46,874 nucleotides of DNA from NCBI GenBank assembly GCA_905478795.1, contig CAJQJX010000022.1, positions 1 through 46,874 on the forward strand, read 5' to 3'. Below, one piece after another: positions 18,935 through 29,927 of the stretch. The notes beneath the pieces were generated by a model. The model had not been told where the DNA came from. It saw only the letters and a list, made by a program, of their open reading frames with translations, and made no database searches. This DNA comes from an uncultured Flavobacteriales bacterium (GTDB lineage Bacteria; Bacteroidota; Bacteroidia; Flavobacteriales_D; Sanyastnellaceae). Within the stretch, counting starts at the first letter, position 1. The number at the start of each line of letters is the position of its first letter. The position numbers were made by a program, and so were the translations under genes.

Positions 18935-19683
18935 TACCACTTGGCGTCGGGGTAGGTTCTGGGCAGGACTTGCATCTCTGCAAGCAGAAAGGAGAGTTGT
19001 TCGGTATGGCGCCCCTGGCGTCCACCGATTTGTTCTGGAACAGCGTCGGGACGCCTCAATTGCGCCTCGGACAGTGTGTCCGAGAGGATGGCTTCCCAAT
19101 CAGCGCGCAGGTCGGAAGGGTCTGGACCCCATCCCTCGTCAGTTGCTGCTGTGGTGACTTCATCAGAAAAGAACAGGTCGCCTGCGAAAGGGAGCATCAG
19201 ATCCAAGCTGGCTTGCACCTTTTCATGGCTCTCTTCGGTGCCGTCCCCCAAGCGAACAAGCCAAGCCCTGCTGTGGCGCAAGTGATAGGCGCTCTCTTTG
19301 GCGCTTTTCAGCGCGATGGCGGCGATTTCTGCATCGTTGGACTGCGCGAGTGCCGCGTGAAGCGGGACGGCGTATGCATCGAAAAGGAATTGGCGCACAA
19401 TGGTGTCGCCAAAGTGGCCGTTGGGTCGCTCACACAAGAGGGCATTGCGAAAACCCTCTTGGTTGCGGTGAAAGGCGAGGCGGTCTTCATCGCGCCCTTG
19501 ATTCTCGGCCTTTCCAGCCAAGCTGAGCCACGCCCTGGCTTGGCCAATTTGGTCCAAACCGATGTTGGTTAGGGCGATGTCTTCTTCGAGCACGGGGCCA
19601 TGGCCCGTCCAAAGTCCAAGCTGTTGGCCCAGAATCAGGGCGTCGTCTCCAAGACGAAGGAGGTATTCGAAGCGCGTGTTCAT
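18934..19683 (-). CDS. paaC: Phenylacetyl-CoA epoxidase structural subunit PaaC
   Basis: 249 residues from MNTRFEYLLRLGDDALILGQ, the usual length and start for PaaC. PaaC is the non-catalytic ferritin-fold partner that forms the core heterodimer with PaaA. Typical family segments are visible (GHGPVLEEDIALTNIGLDQ; ESAYHLRHSRAWLVRLGDGT; the end ...LPRTYPDAKW). It lies 8 nt after paaB and is coupled to paaD by the 1-nt overlap. Confidence 0.95.
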   Translation of the reverse strand: MNTRFEYLLRLGDDALILGQQLGLWTGHGPVLEEDIALTNIGLDQIGQARAWLSLAGKAENQGRDEDRLAFHRNQEGFRNALLCERPNGHFGDTIVRQFLFDAYAVPLHAALAQSNDAEIAAIALKSAKESAYHLRHSRAWLVRLGDGTEESHEKVQASLDLMLPFAGDLFFSDEVTTAATDEGWGPDPSDLRADWEAILSDTLSEAQLRRPDAVPEQIGGRQGRHTEQLSFLLAEMQVLPRTYPDAKW

Positions 19684-19691
19684 GAGGGCGC

Positions 19692-19979
19692 TTACATGTT
19701 CTTGACCTCGTCTGGGAGGTCATAGAAAGTAGGGTGGCGGTAAACCTTGTCGTCTGCGGGATCGAAAAGGACATCCTTCTCATCTGGAGAGGACGCTGTG
19801 ATTTCCGTGGCTGGAATCGCCCAAATACTCACGCCCTCTTGACGGCGGGTATATACGTCGCGGGCGTTCTCGATGGCCATTTCCGCGTCGGCGGCATGCA
19901 GGCTGCCCACATGGCGATGAGACAGGCCTTGACGGCTGCGGATGAAGATTTCCCAGAGGGGCCAGTGTTGCTTTTCCAC
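19692..19979 (-). CDS. paaB: Phenylacetyl-CoA epoxidase small subunit PaaB
   Basis: 95 residues if translation begins at the GTG at 19979. That codon starts the conserved EKQHWPLWEIFIRSRQGL segment and lies 10 nt after the paaA stop. The longer frame upstream overlaps paaA in another frame and has no PaaB similarity. Family marks are HRHVGSLHAADAEMAIENAR and VYTRRQEGVSIWAIPA. PaaB bridges PaaAC heterodimers in the epoxidase complex. A GTG start is inferred because there is no ATG at the right place; no ribosome binding site is evident. Confidence 0.92.
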   Translation of the reverse strand: MEKQHWPLWEIFIRSRQGLSHRHVGSLHAADAEMAIENARDVYTRRQEGVSIWAIPATEITASSPDEKDVLFDPADDKVYRHPTFYDLPDEVKNM

Positions 19980-19989
19980 GTTGTTGGAT

Positions 19990-20943
19990 TTAGGCTGCAG
20001 CCGTGTTGGCTGCGGCCTTGCGTGCAGCGCGTTTCTCGGCGTGTGCTCCCGCAGCTTCGCGAACCCACGCGCCATCGTCCCAGGCCTTGTTGCGGGCGTC
20101 CAAACGTTCCTTGTTGCAAGGACCGTGGCCTGCAATGACCCGGTTGAATTCGTCCCAATCAATGGGGCCGTGCTCATAATGGCCCGTTTCCTCGTTCCAT
20201 TTCAGGTCGGCATCTGGGATGGTCAACCCGATGAGCTCTGCCTGTGGCACGGTGAGGTCAATGAACTTTTGCCTCAATTCATCGTTGGAGAAACGCTTGA
20301 TGTTCCAAGCCATGGATTGGGCGCTGTTGGGGCTGTTGTCGTCCGGAGGCCCAAACATCATGATGGATGGCCACCACCAACGGTTGAGGGCATCTTGTGC
20401 CATCGCCTTTTGCTCCTCAGTGCCTTGTGCCAAGGTCATCATGATTTGGAACCCTTGGCGCTGGTGAAAGCTTTCTTCCTTGCAGACACGCACCATGGCG
20501 CGGGCATAGGGACCGTAACTGCACTTGCAGAGCGGTACTTGGTTCATAATGGCGGCACCATCTACGAGCCAACCCACAGCGCCAATGTCGGCCCATGTGA
20601 GGGTGGGGTAGTTAAAGATGCTGCTGTACTTGGCTTTGCCGCTGTGCAAGTCGGCGATGGTATCATCCCTCTGAACCCCTAAAGTTTCGCAGGCACTGTA
20701 CAGATAAAGGCCATGACCAGCCTCGTCTTGCACCTTGGCCATCAGTATGGCCTTCCTTTTAAGGCTGGGCGCTCGGCTGATCCAGTTGCCTTCTGGAAGC
20801 ATGCCCACAATCTCCGAGTGGGCGTGCTGACTGATCTGCCGAATCAGCGTTTTCCGGTAGGCGTCAGGCATCCAATCCTTCGGCTCAATCTTTTTTTCGG
20901 AGGCCACATAAGCCTCGAATCGTTGCAACAGGTCCATTTCCAT
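19990..20943 (-). CDS. paaA: Phenylacetyl-CoA epoxidase catalytic subunit PaaA
   Basis: 317 residues from the ATG at 20943 (a second ATG, two codons on, is also possible). PaaA carries the carboxylate-bridged di-iron centre that epoxidises the ring of phenylacetyl-CoA. All six expected ligands can be placed: E44 (HSEIVG), E74 and H77 (DEAGH), D128 (WLVD), and E157 and H160 (EESFH). The upstream extension of the frame has no PaaA similarity. A perfect TAnnTTTG box (20957-20950) ends 6 nt before the ATG, so the transcript has almost no leader. First gene of paaABCD, divergent from paaE. Confidence 0.96.
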   Translation of the reverse strand: MEMDLLQRFEAYVASEKKIEPKDWMPDAYRKTLIRQISQHAHSEIVGMLPEGNWISRAPSLKRKAILMAKVQDEAGHGLYLYSACETLGVQRDDTIADLHSGKAKYSSIFNYPTLTWADIGAVGWLVDGAAIMNQVPLCKCSYGPYARAMVRVCKEESFHQRQGFQIMMTLAQGTEEQKAMAQDALNRWWWPSIMMFGPPDDNSPNSAQSMAWNIKRFSNDELRQKFIDLTVPQAELIGLTIPDADLKWNEETGHYEHGPIDWDEFNRVIAGHGPCNKERLDARNKAWDDGAWVREAAGAHAEKRAARKAAANTAAA

Positions 20944-20949
20944 GCGCTT

Positions 20950-20957
20950 CAAAAATA
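20950..20957 (-). promoter_or_regulatory. TAnnTTTG promoter box for paaABCD
   Basis: On the minus strand TATTTTTG is followed by AAGCGC and the paaA ATG. It is a perfect match to the Bacteroidota -7 box. The start point would fall on or next to the start codon. No TTTG is seen at the -33 position. Confidence 0.6.
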
Positions 20958-21037
20958 CATCGGGGAATGTGGAGAGAACCGATGGGGGGCATAATGGGTT
21001 CTCCAACCAATCACATTCCTTCCGAGATTCGCACCCC

Positions 21038-22126
21038 ATGTCTGACAGATTCAACAACCTCCAGGTTTCAGAAGTCCGCCGAGAAACGGCCGATTGCGTC
21101 TCCGTTGTCTTGCAAGTTCCCGAAGAACTGCAGTCTGCGTATGCCTTTAAGCAAGGCCAATACCTCACTTTTGACCAAGAAATCAATGGTGAGTCGCTGC
21201 GCCGGAGCTACAGCATTTGCGCCGGAGTCGGCGAAGAGCTGCGCGTGGCCATCAAAAAGGTGCCCGACGGTCGGTTCAGCACTTGGGCGAACGAGCACTT
21301 GAAAGCGGGAGATGTCCTCAAGACGATGGCGCCCAACGGTCGTTTCTATACTGCATTGGATGCCAAACAGTCCAAGCACTACGTGGCCTTTGCGGCAGGC
21401 TCTGGCATCACGCCCATTCTGTCGCACATCAAAACGGTTTTGGCGACTGAGGCAGGCAGCACTTTTACCTTGCTCTACACCAACAAGGACCAGTCCAGCG
21501 TCATTTTCAAGTCCGAACTCGATGACTTGAAGGACCGCTACCTCGAGCGATTGCGCTTGTTTCACTTCTTTACCCGCGAGCCAGTCGATGTCCCACTGTA
21601 TGCGGGGCGCATGGATGCCGACAAGGTCGCGGCGGTTCAGTCTGCGCTGCTCTCGGGATCTCCAGTCGACGAGGTGTTCGCTTGTGGCCCCGAGGCTATG
21701 ATCCACGCCGTGCGCGAAGGCATGGAGTCTGCAGGGGTCTCTCAAGACCACATTCACTTTGAGCTGTTCACGTCTCCAACTTCGAAGCCTGCAGATGGGG
21801 CTACCGATGTCGCCGCCGCTCCTGCTGCTGCCTCGGACGGCCAACAAGAGGTTTTCGTGGTCATTGATGGCTCTACGCACAAACTAGACTTTGACGGAAC
21901 CAAGACAATTTTGGATGCCGGTTTAGATGCCGGCATTGACCTTCCTTACAGCTGTTGCGGCGGGGTATGCTGCACTTGCCGTGCTTTGGTAACGGAAGGG
22001 GCAGGGGAGATGGAGGTCAACTACGCCTTGGAGCCCGGTGAAGTCGAGCAAGGTTTTGTCTTGGCTTGCCAGACCAAGCCCAAGGCGGGCAGTACCCGTT
22101 TTGTGTTGGACTTCGACCAGCAGTAA
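21038..22126 (+). CDS. paaE: Phenylacetyl-CoA epoxidase reductase PaaE
   Basis: 362 residues from the ATG of [13 protein letters not shown]. PaaE passes electrons from NAD(P)H through FAD and a [2Fe-2S] cluster to PaaA. FAD-binding RRSYS lies at 55-59, the nucleotide-binding motif is [14 protein letters not shown], and CGPEAMI follows. The C-terminal plant-type ferredoxin domain has the Cys cluster [10 protein letters not shown] (about 305-314) and a last Cys in LACQTKP near 344. An alanine-rich linker (about 250-270) separates the reductase and ferredoxin parts. It is divergent from paaABCD across a 94-bp gap, whereas the classical order is paaABCDE in one direction. It is convergent with the ABC-F gene. 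Confidence 0.95.
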   Translation: MSDRFNNLQVSEVRRETADCVSVVLQVPEELQSAYAFKQGQYLTFDQEINGESLRRSYSICAGVGEELRVAIKKVPDGRFSTWANEHLKAGDVLKTMAPNGRFYTALDAKQSKHYVAFAAGSGITPILSHIKTVLATEAGSTFTLLYTNKDQSSVIFKSELDDLKDRYLERLRLFHFFTREPVDVPLYAGRMDADKVAAVQSALLSGSPVDEVFACGPEAMIHAVREGMESAGVSQDHIHFELFTSPTSKPADGATDVAAAPAAASDGQQEVFVVIDGSTHKLDFDGTKTILDAGLDAGIDLPYSCCGGVCCTCRALVTEGAGEMEVNYALEPGEVEQGFVLACQTKPKAGSTRFVLDFDQQ

Positions 22127-22133
22127 AGCGGGC

Positions 22134-24029
22134 TCAAGCGCGTTCGTCAAGTTCGATCCAGCGCTCTGTTTTGGCTTCAATGTCGGTTGAGACTTCACCC
22201 AAACGCGTGGCCAACCGGCTTAGCTCTTCATGGTCGAGTGAAGCTACAGCCATGGCGGTTTCGAGTTCAGACTTCTCGGCTTCCAAAGTGGCGATCACCC
22301 CTTCAAGCCCGTCGTATTCCCGCTGTTCATTGTAGCTCAGCCGCTTGCTGTAGTCTCCCTTGGGCGCAGCGGGGGCATTTTCGGCCGATTGCCTTGCGGC
22401 CTCTTTTGCGGCCGTAGCCTGTTGTGTGGCCAGCACCTGTTCCTCGATATCTGCCTTGGTGCGGTATTGCGTGTAGTTTCCGGGAAAGTCCCTCACACCA
22501 CCTTCTCCATCCAAAACGAAGACGTGGTCTACGAGCTTGTCCATGAAGTAGCGGTCATGGCTCACCAACAGCAAGCACCCTGGAAAGTCCAAGAGAAACT
22601 CCTCCAAGACACCAAGGGTAAAGACATCGAGGTCGTTGGTAGGCTCGTCAAATACCAAGAAGTTGGGGTTGCCCATGAGCACCCGAAGGAGGTGGAGCCT
22701 TTTGCGCTCTCCACCGCTGAGTTTGTGGATGAAGTCATGGTGGCGGTGCCGTGGAAACAAGAACCGCTCGAGCAGTTGCGCCGCCGATAACTTTTGTCCC
22801 TTTTTGAGCGGCATGTATTGTGCAATCTCATACAGCGCCTCGATCACCTTCATGCCTTCATCGAAGCTGGGTGGCTCTTGACTGAAGTGCCCAAAGACGA
22901 CGGTATCCCCGATCACGACTTTGCCTCCGTCGGGCTTGTCTTCGCCGGTCATCAAACGAATAAGGGTGCTTTTTCCAGCGCCATTGTCGCCCACCAATCC
23001 CACGCGCTCGCCGGGCTTAAAATGGTAGGTCCACCCTTTGAGGATGACCTTCTCACCATATGCCCTGCGCACCTTGTGCATTTCAAGAATTTTCCCGCCC
23101 ATTCGTGCAGGGTCCAGTTCTAAGTTGACCTCGTCTTCTTCGAGCCGCACAGAGGCGCGGGATTTAAGGCCTTTGAAGGCATCCAGTCGGGATTTGCTCT
23201 TGCCTGTTCGGGCTTGTGGTGTGGCCCGAACCCATTCCAACTCTCGCCGCATGATAGAGCGGGCGCGGTCACGCTGTGCGTGTTCGTTGGAGGAGCGCTC
23301 CGTCTTCTTTTCCAGAAAATAGCTCCAGTTTCCGGGGTATTTGTGCAGCGTAAAATTGTCGAGCTCCAAGATCGTATCGCACACAACCTCAAGAAAGAAG
23401 CGGTCGTGGGTGACCATGAGCAAGGTTGTTTTTGCCCGTGCCAGGAATTCCTCGAGCCATTCGATCATGCCCAAGTCCAAGTGGTTGGTGGGCTCGTCCA
23501 GCAACAGCAGGTCGGGCTGCTCAATGAGGCACTTGGCCAACGCCACCCTTCGTTTTTCGCCACCACTCAGTCCGTCTACAAAGCGGTCGGTGTCATGCAA
23601 TCCCAGCTTGCCTAAAATCTCCTTTGCTTGGGCTTCATAGCTCCAGGCATCTGCGCGGTCCATGGCGTCGTAGGCGTTCTGCAAGGCGTCAGCATCCTCC
23701 CTTTGAGTGGCCTCTTCATACTGTCTGATGGCGCGCATGGCGTCGTTATCGGCCTGGAAGAGGTTGGCCAATATCGTGCGGTCCAAGTCTAGTCCATGGT
23801 CTTGTGACAGGTGGGCAATGCGCACGTTTCCGGCAAAGGTGACGGTCCCTTCATCGGCTCCTTCTATGTCGAGCAACACCTTCATAAGGGTGCTTTTTCC
23901 GGTGCCGTTTCGGGCGACCAATGCCGCCTTCTGCCCGCGGTCCAGACCAAAATGGAGGTCCTCAAAAATCAGACGTTCGCCAAACCGCTTGGTCAACCCC
24001 TCTACCGAAAGCACATTACCGCCTGCCAT
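22134..24029 (-). CDS. ABC-F family ATPase, Uup-like
   Basis: 631 residues with two nucleotide-binding domains and no membrane segments. Domain 1 has ARNGTGKST, LSGGEKRR and LLLLDEPTNHLD; domain 2 has GDNGAGKST, LSGGERKR and FLVFDEPTNDLD. A charged linker joins them (about residues 235-290). The C-terminus (about 560-631) is a predicted coiled coil rich in Glu/Ala, as in Uup. ABC-F proteins act on the ribosome or, for Uup, in ribosome-related or DNA-intermediate processing; they are not transporters. A perfect promoter box ends 4 nt before the ATG. It is divergent from elaA across 39 bp and convergent with paaE. Confidence 0.9.
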   Translation of the reverse strand: MAGGNVLSVEGLTKRFGERLIFEDLHFGLDRGQKAALVARNGTGKSTLMKVLLDIEGADEGTVTFAGNVRIAHLSQDHGLDLDRTILANLFQADNDAMRAIRQYEEATQREDADALQNAYDAMDRADAWSYEAQAKEILGKLGLHDTDRFVDGLSGGEKRRVALAKCLIEQPDLLLLDEPTNHLDLGMIEWLEEFLARAKTTLLMVTHDRFFLEVVCDTILELDNFTLHKYPGNWSYFLEKKTERSSNEHAQRDRARSIMRRELEWVRATPQARTGKSKSRLDAFKGLKSRASVRLEEDEVNLELDPARMGGKILEMHKVRRAYGEKVILKGWTYHFKPGERVGLVGDNGAGKSTLIRLMTGEDKPDGGKVVIGDTVVFGHFSQEPPSFDEGMKVIEALYEIAQYMPLKKGQKLSAAQLLERFLFPRHRHHDFIHKLSGGERKRLHLLRVLMGNPNFLVFDEPTNDLDVFTLGVLEEFLLDFPGCLLLVSHDRYFMDKLVDHVFVLDGEGGVRDFPGNYTQYRTKADIEEQVLATQQATAAKEAARQSAENAPAAPKGDYSKRLSYNEQREYDGLEGVIATLEAEKSELETAMAVASLDHEELSRLATRLGEVSTDIEAKTERWIELDERA

Positions 24030-24033
24030 GGCG

Positions 24034-24041
24034 CAAAAGTA
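24034..24041 (-). promoter_or_regulatory. TAnnTTTG promoter box for the ABC-F gene
   Basis: On the minus strand TACTTTTG is followed by CGCC and ATG. Perfect match with only 4 nt to the start codon, implying a leaderless or near-leaderless mRNA. Confidence 0.6.
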
Positions 24042-24068
24042 GAGGGGGAAGCGGGCTAATTTGCGTCA

Positions 24069-24569
24069 ATGAAACAAGAGCCGGTCAAAGACGTCATTTG
24101 GAGGGTTAAAAGTTGGTCTGAGTTGGGCCGTGAAGAGCTGTACAGCCTGCTCAAATTGCGCTCCGAAGTTTTTGTGGTGGAGCAAGATTGCGTCTACCAA
24201 GATTTGGACGATAAGGACAAAGACGCCTTGCACGTCTGGATGGAGCGCGCTGGTGCTCCTGCTGAGAAAGGGGGAGAAATTCTAGCGACAACTCGTTTGC
24301 TGCCCGCGGGAAGCTCCTATGAAGCGGAAGTGAGCATTGGACGGGTGGTGACTGCACAATCCTTGCGAAGAGACGGTTGGGGACGCGAATTGATGCGTCG
24401 AAGCCTCGATGAGGTCCACTTGGCTTGGGAAGGTGTACCCATTCGCATCTCTGCCCAGAAATACTTAGAGGCGTTCTATGCCAGTTTTGGTTTCTCTACA
24501 GTAGGCGAACCATACTTAGAGGATGGGATACCACATGTGGCCATGACCCGACCGGCCGGACCAGCTTAA
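24069..24569 (+). CDS. elaA: GNAT-family acetyltransferase, ElaA type
   Basis: 166 residues, the normal size for ElaA-like GNAT proteins. Typical segments are LRSEVFVVEQDCVYQDLDDK near the N-terminus, the ATTRLLP strand, SIGRVVT, and the end LEDGIPHVAM. The acyl-CoA site would be around RRDGWGRELM, a relaxed form of the R/Q-x-x-G-x-G/A loop. Substrate unknown. The ATG follows a TAATTTG motif (24057-24063) by 5 nt. The next gene starts 22 nt downstream and may be co-transcribed. Confidence 0.85.
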   Translation: MKQEPVKDVIWRVKSWSELGREELYSLLKLRSEVFVVEQDCVYQDLDDKDKDALHVWMERAGAPAEKGGEILATTRLLPAGSSYEAEVSIGRVVTAQSLRRDGWGRELMRRSLDEVHLAWEGVPIRISAQKYLEAFYASFGFSTVGEPYLEDGIPHVAMTRPAGPA

Positions 24570-24578
24570 GCTTCCGAC

Positions 24579-24586
24579 TATCTTCG
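24579..24586 (+). promoter_or_regulatory. Weak promoter-like box before the glycosyltransferase gene
   Basis: TATCTTCG has five of the six fixed bases of TAnnTTTG and lies 5 nt before the ATG at 24592, the same geometry as the perfect boxes in this window. Confidence 0.3.
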
Positions 24587-24591
24587 CCGCC

Positions 24592-25644
24592 ATGTTGGAC
24601 CAACCGTGTGCCTCGGTGGTGATACCCTGCCTCAATGAAGCGTTCCATATTGGGGCTTGCCTCGATGCGCTTGCCAACCAAGAGGGTGTGGAGTCAGGAT
24701 TTGAAGTCTTGGTCGTGGATGGTGGCAGCAACGATGGCACCCGAGACATTTTGGACCAAAGAGCCGCCACGGAGCCATGGTTGCGTGTTTTGGACAATCC
24801 AGATCGCATTACGCCGATCGCCATGAACCAGGGGATTGCCGGAGCACTGTCGGACGTTGTGATCATTTTGGGAGCCCACGCTGAAGTGGCTCCAGACTTT
24901 GTGCGGCGCAACCTTGAAGCCCTGCGCTCACATCCAGAATCGGGATGTGTGGGCGGTGTGGTAGAGCAGGTTCACGGCGATGAATTAAGCCGGCGCATTG
25001 GCTTGGCCTTGACGTCTCCCTTTGGTGTGGGCGATGCCCGATTTAGAACCGGCGGGGTGGCGGGTCATGTCGATACGGTGGCTTTCGGTGCCTACCGCAA
25101 ATCTGTCCTCGAAGAACTGGCCGGCTTTGACGCTTCTTTGGTTCGGAACCAAGACGATGAGTTGAATTACCGTTTGACCGAGTCAGGTTGGCGTATTTGG
25201 TTTGACCCTCGGATCCGATCCACCTACCATGCGCGCTCCAGCTACCGTCAGTTGTTTCGGCAGTACCGTCAGTACGGATTTTGGAAGGTGTTCGTCAACA
25301 AAAAGCATATGACGGTGACCACTTGGCGTCAGTTGGCGCCTGCCGCTATGCTCATGGGAACGGCCGTGCTGGCTGCGTTGAGTCTCTGGCATTGGGTGAC
25401 ACCGAACAGTGCTGCTGTTTTGACCCTTGCTTTGCCTGCACTGTTGACTTTGTGGGGAATGTGGGTGTTGGGTGCTGTCATATCCATGGCCTTGGGGAGT
25501 GTGCCGTTGGCCGATGCGCCCGGCGTGTTTCGAACGTTTTTTGTGCTGCACATGGCCTATGGCTGGGGCTATTGTGAAGGCATTTGGCGCTTGGTGTTCT
25601 TGCGCCGAGCACCCTCTGCAGAGTTTAAGTCCTTGACCCGATGA
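24592..25644 (+). CDS. Family 2 glycosyltransferase, ExoA-like, with C-terminal membrane segments
   Basis: 350 residues. The N-terminal GT-A domain has SVVIPCLNEAFHIGACLDAL, the nucleotide-binding VVDGGSNDGT and a probable acceptor/base motif NQDDELNYRL. About residues 245-325 contain two to three hydrophobic segments followed by a short cytoplasmic tail. This resembles ExoA-type enzymes that add sugars to lipid-linked exopolysaccharide intermediates. It overlaps the next gene by 4 nt (ATGA), and that gene encodes an O-antigen-ligase-like membrane protein, so both probably act in surface polysaccharide synthesis. Donor and acceptor cannot be told. Confidence 0.88.
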   Translation: MLDQPCASVVIPCLNEAFHIGACLDALANQEGVESGFEVLVVDGGSNDGTRDILDQRAATEPWLRVLDNPDRITPIAMNQGIAGALSDVVIILGAHAEVAPDFVRRNLEALRSHPESGCVGGVVEQVHGDELSRRIGLALTSPFGVGDARFRTGGVAGHVDTVAFGAYRKSVLEELAGFDASLVRNQDDELNYRLTESGWRIWFDPRIRSTYHARSSYRQLFRQYRQYGFWKVFVNKKHMTVTTWRQLAPAAMLMGTAVLAALSLWHWVTPNSAAVLTLALPALLTLWGMWVLGAVISMALGSVPLADAPGVFRTFFVLHMAYGWGYCEGIWRLVFLRRAPSAEFKSLTR

Positions 25645-26861
25645 AGGGAAGCTTGATGTGTAGCGCTGAATCATGGGCATGGAGGGCTGTGATGCCCGCT
25701 TTGATCATAGGAGGAAATGCGGCGGGCATGACGTTGTTTGTCATTGCGGTTCTCCGAACGGTGAACTGGTGGAGAGATAGACGCACAGCAAGCTGGCAAT
25801 GGCGGCGCGGATCCATCTTGTGGATGGCCTATTTCGGGCTTCAGCTTTTGGGGGGACTGTGGTCGAACGACTTAGACGGTTGGAGACTCAGCTTGGAAGT
25901 CAAGTCGGCGCTGTGGTTTTTGCCTGTGATGTTGGCCATGCCGGGCCAAAAGGTGGCGCGTGATTTTTGGTGGTCGCTGGGTTGGTCAGTGACGTTCTAT
26001 TTGTCTTGGCGCATGCTTCGAGCAGGCTGGTATCAGTGGGTCCTCGATGTCCCCTCTGAATGGCGGTATGCCCGTTTTTCAGGTGACGTACACCCCACCT
26101 ACATGAGCTTGCATTTGGCCGTGGCATTTTTGGGCCTGGGAGCGCATTGGGGGAGCGCTATGAAGCCTTACTTCTTGTGGGGAGTAACAGCACTGTTTGC
26201 CGTGTCTATGGGCATGCTTGGCTCCAAGGCGGGCATTATGGCAGCTTTGATTGTCGCTGGTTTGCGACTTACTATGATGTGGCCAAGGTGGGGGAAGAAG
26301 AAGTGGGGACAGTTGTCGACTGCCCTGCCAACAGGTGCGCTCAGGTGGGGGGCGTTTTTGGTGTTGGTGTTGGTCTCGACATGGTCGATGTCCAGCAATA
26401 GGTTCGCCGAAATGAGCAGTGCCACAGCGGTGATGACCGACAGCAAGGCGCCCGTTCAGAGCAGTTCTGCAGGGCGCGTAATGGTATGGCAAACGTCATT
26501 GGAGATCATTCAGGCGCACCCATTTGGTGTTGGAACCGGGGATGTGGTCCCAGAATTGATGGCCCGTTACGAGCGAGACGGTCTGGATTATGCTTCGGAT
26601 CGCCGGCTCAATCCGCACAATCAATGGCTTCAGGCAGGTGTGGCTTTCGGATGGCCGGGCATGGCCATTTTGACCATGGCCTTTCTGGCTTATTTGATGC
26701 AAGCATGGCGCAATGGTGACGGAGCCCTGCTGCTGTGTGTGGTCCTTACTATGTTACACGCTGGGGTTGAATCGGTGTTTGAAGTGCAGCGCGGAGTGGT
26801 CTTTATCATGTGGATGCTGATGGTGCAATTGCCCGTCTCAGACAAAACGCCACAGGCATAA
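25641..26861 (+). CDS. O-antigen ligase / polymerase-like membrane protein
   Basis: 406 residues with about ten hydrophobic segments. A large soluble loop (about 245-330) contains SSAGRVMVWQTSLEIIQAHP, GVGTGDVVPEL and NPHNQWLQAG. The H-N-x-W/Y-L-Q segment after such a loop is the hallmark of the Wzy_C/WaaL (O-antigen ligase) superfamily. Such enzymes join glycans to lipid A core or to other acceptors, or polymerise repeat units, at the periplasmic face. Start and stop overlap (ATGA) with the preceding glycosyltransferase. Ligase versus polymerase cannot be told from sequence. Confidence 0.82.
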   Translation: MKGSLMCSAESWAWRAVMPALIIGGNAAGMTLFVIAVLRTVNWWRDRRTASWQWRRGSILWMAYFGLQLLGGLWSNDLDGWRLSLEVKSALWFLPVMLAMPGQKVARDFWWSLGWSVTFYLSWRMLRAGWYQWVLDVPSEWRYARFSGDVHPTYMSLHLAVAFLGLGAHWGSAMKPYFLWGVTALFAVSMGMLGSKAGIMAALIVAGLRLTMMWPRWGKKKWGQLSTALPTGALRWGAFLVLVLVSTWSMSSNRFAEMSSATAVMTDSKAPVQSSSAGRVMVWQTSLEIIQAHPFGVGTGDVVPELMARYERDGLDYASDRRLNPHNQWLQAGVAFGWPGMAILTMAFLAYLMQAWRNGDGALLLCVVLTMLHAGVESVFEVQRGVVFIMWMLMVQLPVSDKTPQA

Positions 26862-27027
26862 GATGTGACGGGCCCTTGGACCGAGAAGGTCAACGGTGCT
26901 CAGAATATCTCGCGGACCACGGCCTGTTTACCGCTGTACCGTTGGATTTAATCCGAAAAAGCGCACAGAGTCACGTTCCCAGGCCTTTGACGGTGAGGGG
27001 AACTGGAACCTGCCGGATTAGAGGTTA

Positions 27028-28764
<1,737 letters not shown>

Positions 28765-28778
28765 TTATTCGTTGTCCC

Positions 28779-29918
28779 CTACAGCTGTTCTGTCAAGGAT
28801 TGAACGACTTTGAATCCGCTCAAAAACTCTTTGGCGACAACGCGCAACAGGGAATATGCAGGAATGGCCAGCATCATTCCGGTGATGCCTGCCAAACTTC
28901 CTGCAATCGAGATGAGCAGGAAGATTTCCAATGGGTGTGCTTTGACACTCCCAGCAAAAATGACGGGTTGTGTAAACAGGTTGTCGACCAGCTGTGCCAA
29001 GAGAAACACGAATCCGGCTTTGCCCAAGAGATTCCAGATCTCCGGGAATTGAAGATGTGTCGTCAGGATGATGCCCAGACCTAAACCGGCGCCAATGAGT
29101 GGGCCTACATAAGGGATGAGGTTGAGGAGTCCGGCCAGAAAACCGATCAAAAAGGCATTGGGGACACCCAATACGAGCAGTCCGCCGGTGATCACCGTGG
29201 TAATGATGGCGACCTGTGCGGCCAATCCAACAAAATACCGTGTGAGCAGATCGGTGGAATTGCTGAGAATACGCTCAATACGTTCCGTGTAGTGGTCGGG
29301 AGTCAGAGCTTGTACGATGCTCGGGAAGAGGTTGCGGTCCTTTAAAAAGAAGAAGGTCATGAAGGCAATGCTGAACAAGGCGACCACGAGGCTGCTGAGC
29401 GCCGAGAGGGTGCTACCGAGGATGCCGCCAATCCCAGAGGGTCCCAAAACAGAAGACAAACCTGTTCCCAATGTGGAGGCGTCGAGCCAACTGAAGAGGT
29501 TGGCGCCTTCAGGGCTCAATAGAGGAGCAAAACCTGACAATTCGGCCTCAATACTTCGTGCAATACTCTGAAAATCCAAATCGGCGACCACTTGTGCCTC
29601 TGCGGCGACGAGGGGAACAAAGAGATTGACGAGCAAAGCGAATCCAGCGAAGAGGGTGGTCAGCGCAATGAATGCGCCCAGCCCTGGGCCAGGAGAACGG
29701 CCTGCGATGCTGATGCGGTCGATGAGTTGAACAATCGGGCGCCCGATAAAGCTGAGGGCAATGGAAATGATGAGGTAGGCTGTCAGATCAGAAAACCGAA
29801 CCATACCGCCGATTAGAATGGCGGTGCCGGCAACTCCACCGAGGCGCCGCAATGTCCAAAAGTCCGCCTTGAAAGGATGGGTGTCCGATGTCAATTGCTG
29901 GGGAGATGCCGATTCCAT
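28779..29918 (-). CDS. AI-2E/PerM-family membrane transporter
   Basis: 379 residues with about eight hydrophobic segments. There is an N-terminal pair, a soluble loop (about 125-185), a central segment, and the conserved C-terminal block with LVLGVPNAFLIGFLAGLLNL, IPYVGPLIGAG and HPLEIFLLISIAGSLAGITG. Family members include exporters of small molecules and Na+/H+ antiporters; the AI-2 name is historical and does not show function here. It lies 9 nt after the sixA-like gene, and a TAATTTG motif overlapping that gene's stop lies 5 nt before its ATG. Confidence 0.9.
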   Translation of the reverse strand: MESASPQQLTSDTHPFKADFWTLRRLGGVAGTAILIGGMVRFSDLTAYLIISIALSFIGRPIVQLIDRISIAGRSPGPGLGAFIALTTLFAGFALLVNLFVPLVAAEAQVVADLDFQSIARSIEAELSGFAPLLSPEGANLFSWLDASTLGTGLSSVLGPSGIGGILGSTLSALSSLVVALFSIAFMTFFFLKDRNLFPSIVQALTPDHYTERIERILSNSTDLLTRYFVGLAAQVAIITTVITGGLLVLGVPNAFLIGFLAGLLNLIPYVGPLIGAGLGLGIILTTHLQFPEIWNLLGKAGFVFLLAQLVDNLFTQPVIFAGSVKAHPLEIFLLISIAGSLAGITGMMLAIPAYSLLRVVAKEFLSGFKVVQSLTEQL

Positions 29919-29927
29919 GGGGGCAAA

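Noticed and set aside
23915-23945. First Walker A of the ABC-F protein lacks the first Gly (ARNGTGKST)
   Set aside because: From recollection, Ala at this place is common in Uup-like proteins of Bacteroidota; the rest of the motif is intact, so it is not a sign of inactivity.
26862-27027. 166-bp gap between the ligase gene and pyrG as an RNA gene
   Set aside because: No tRNA-like arms, no hairpin with T-run and no small ORF of note were seen.
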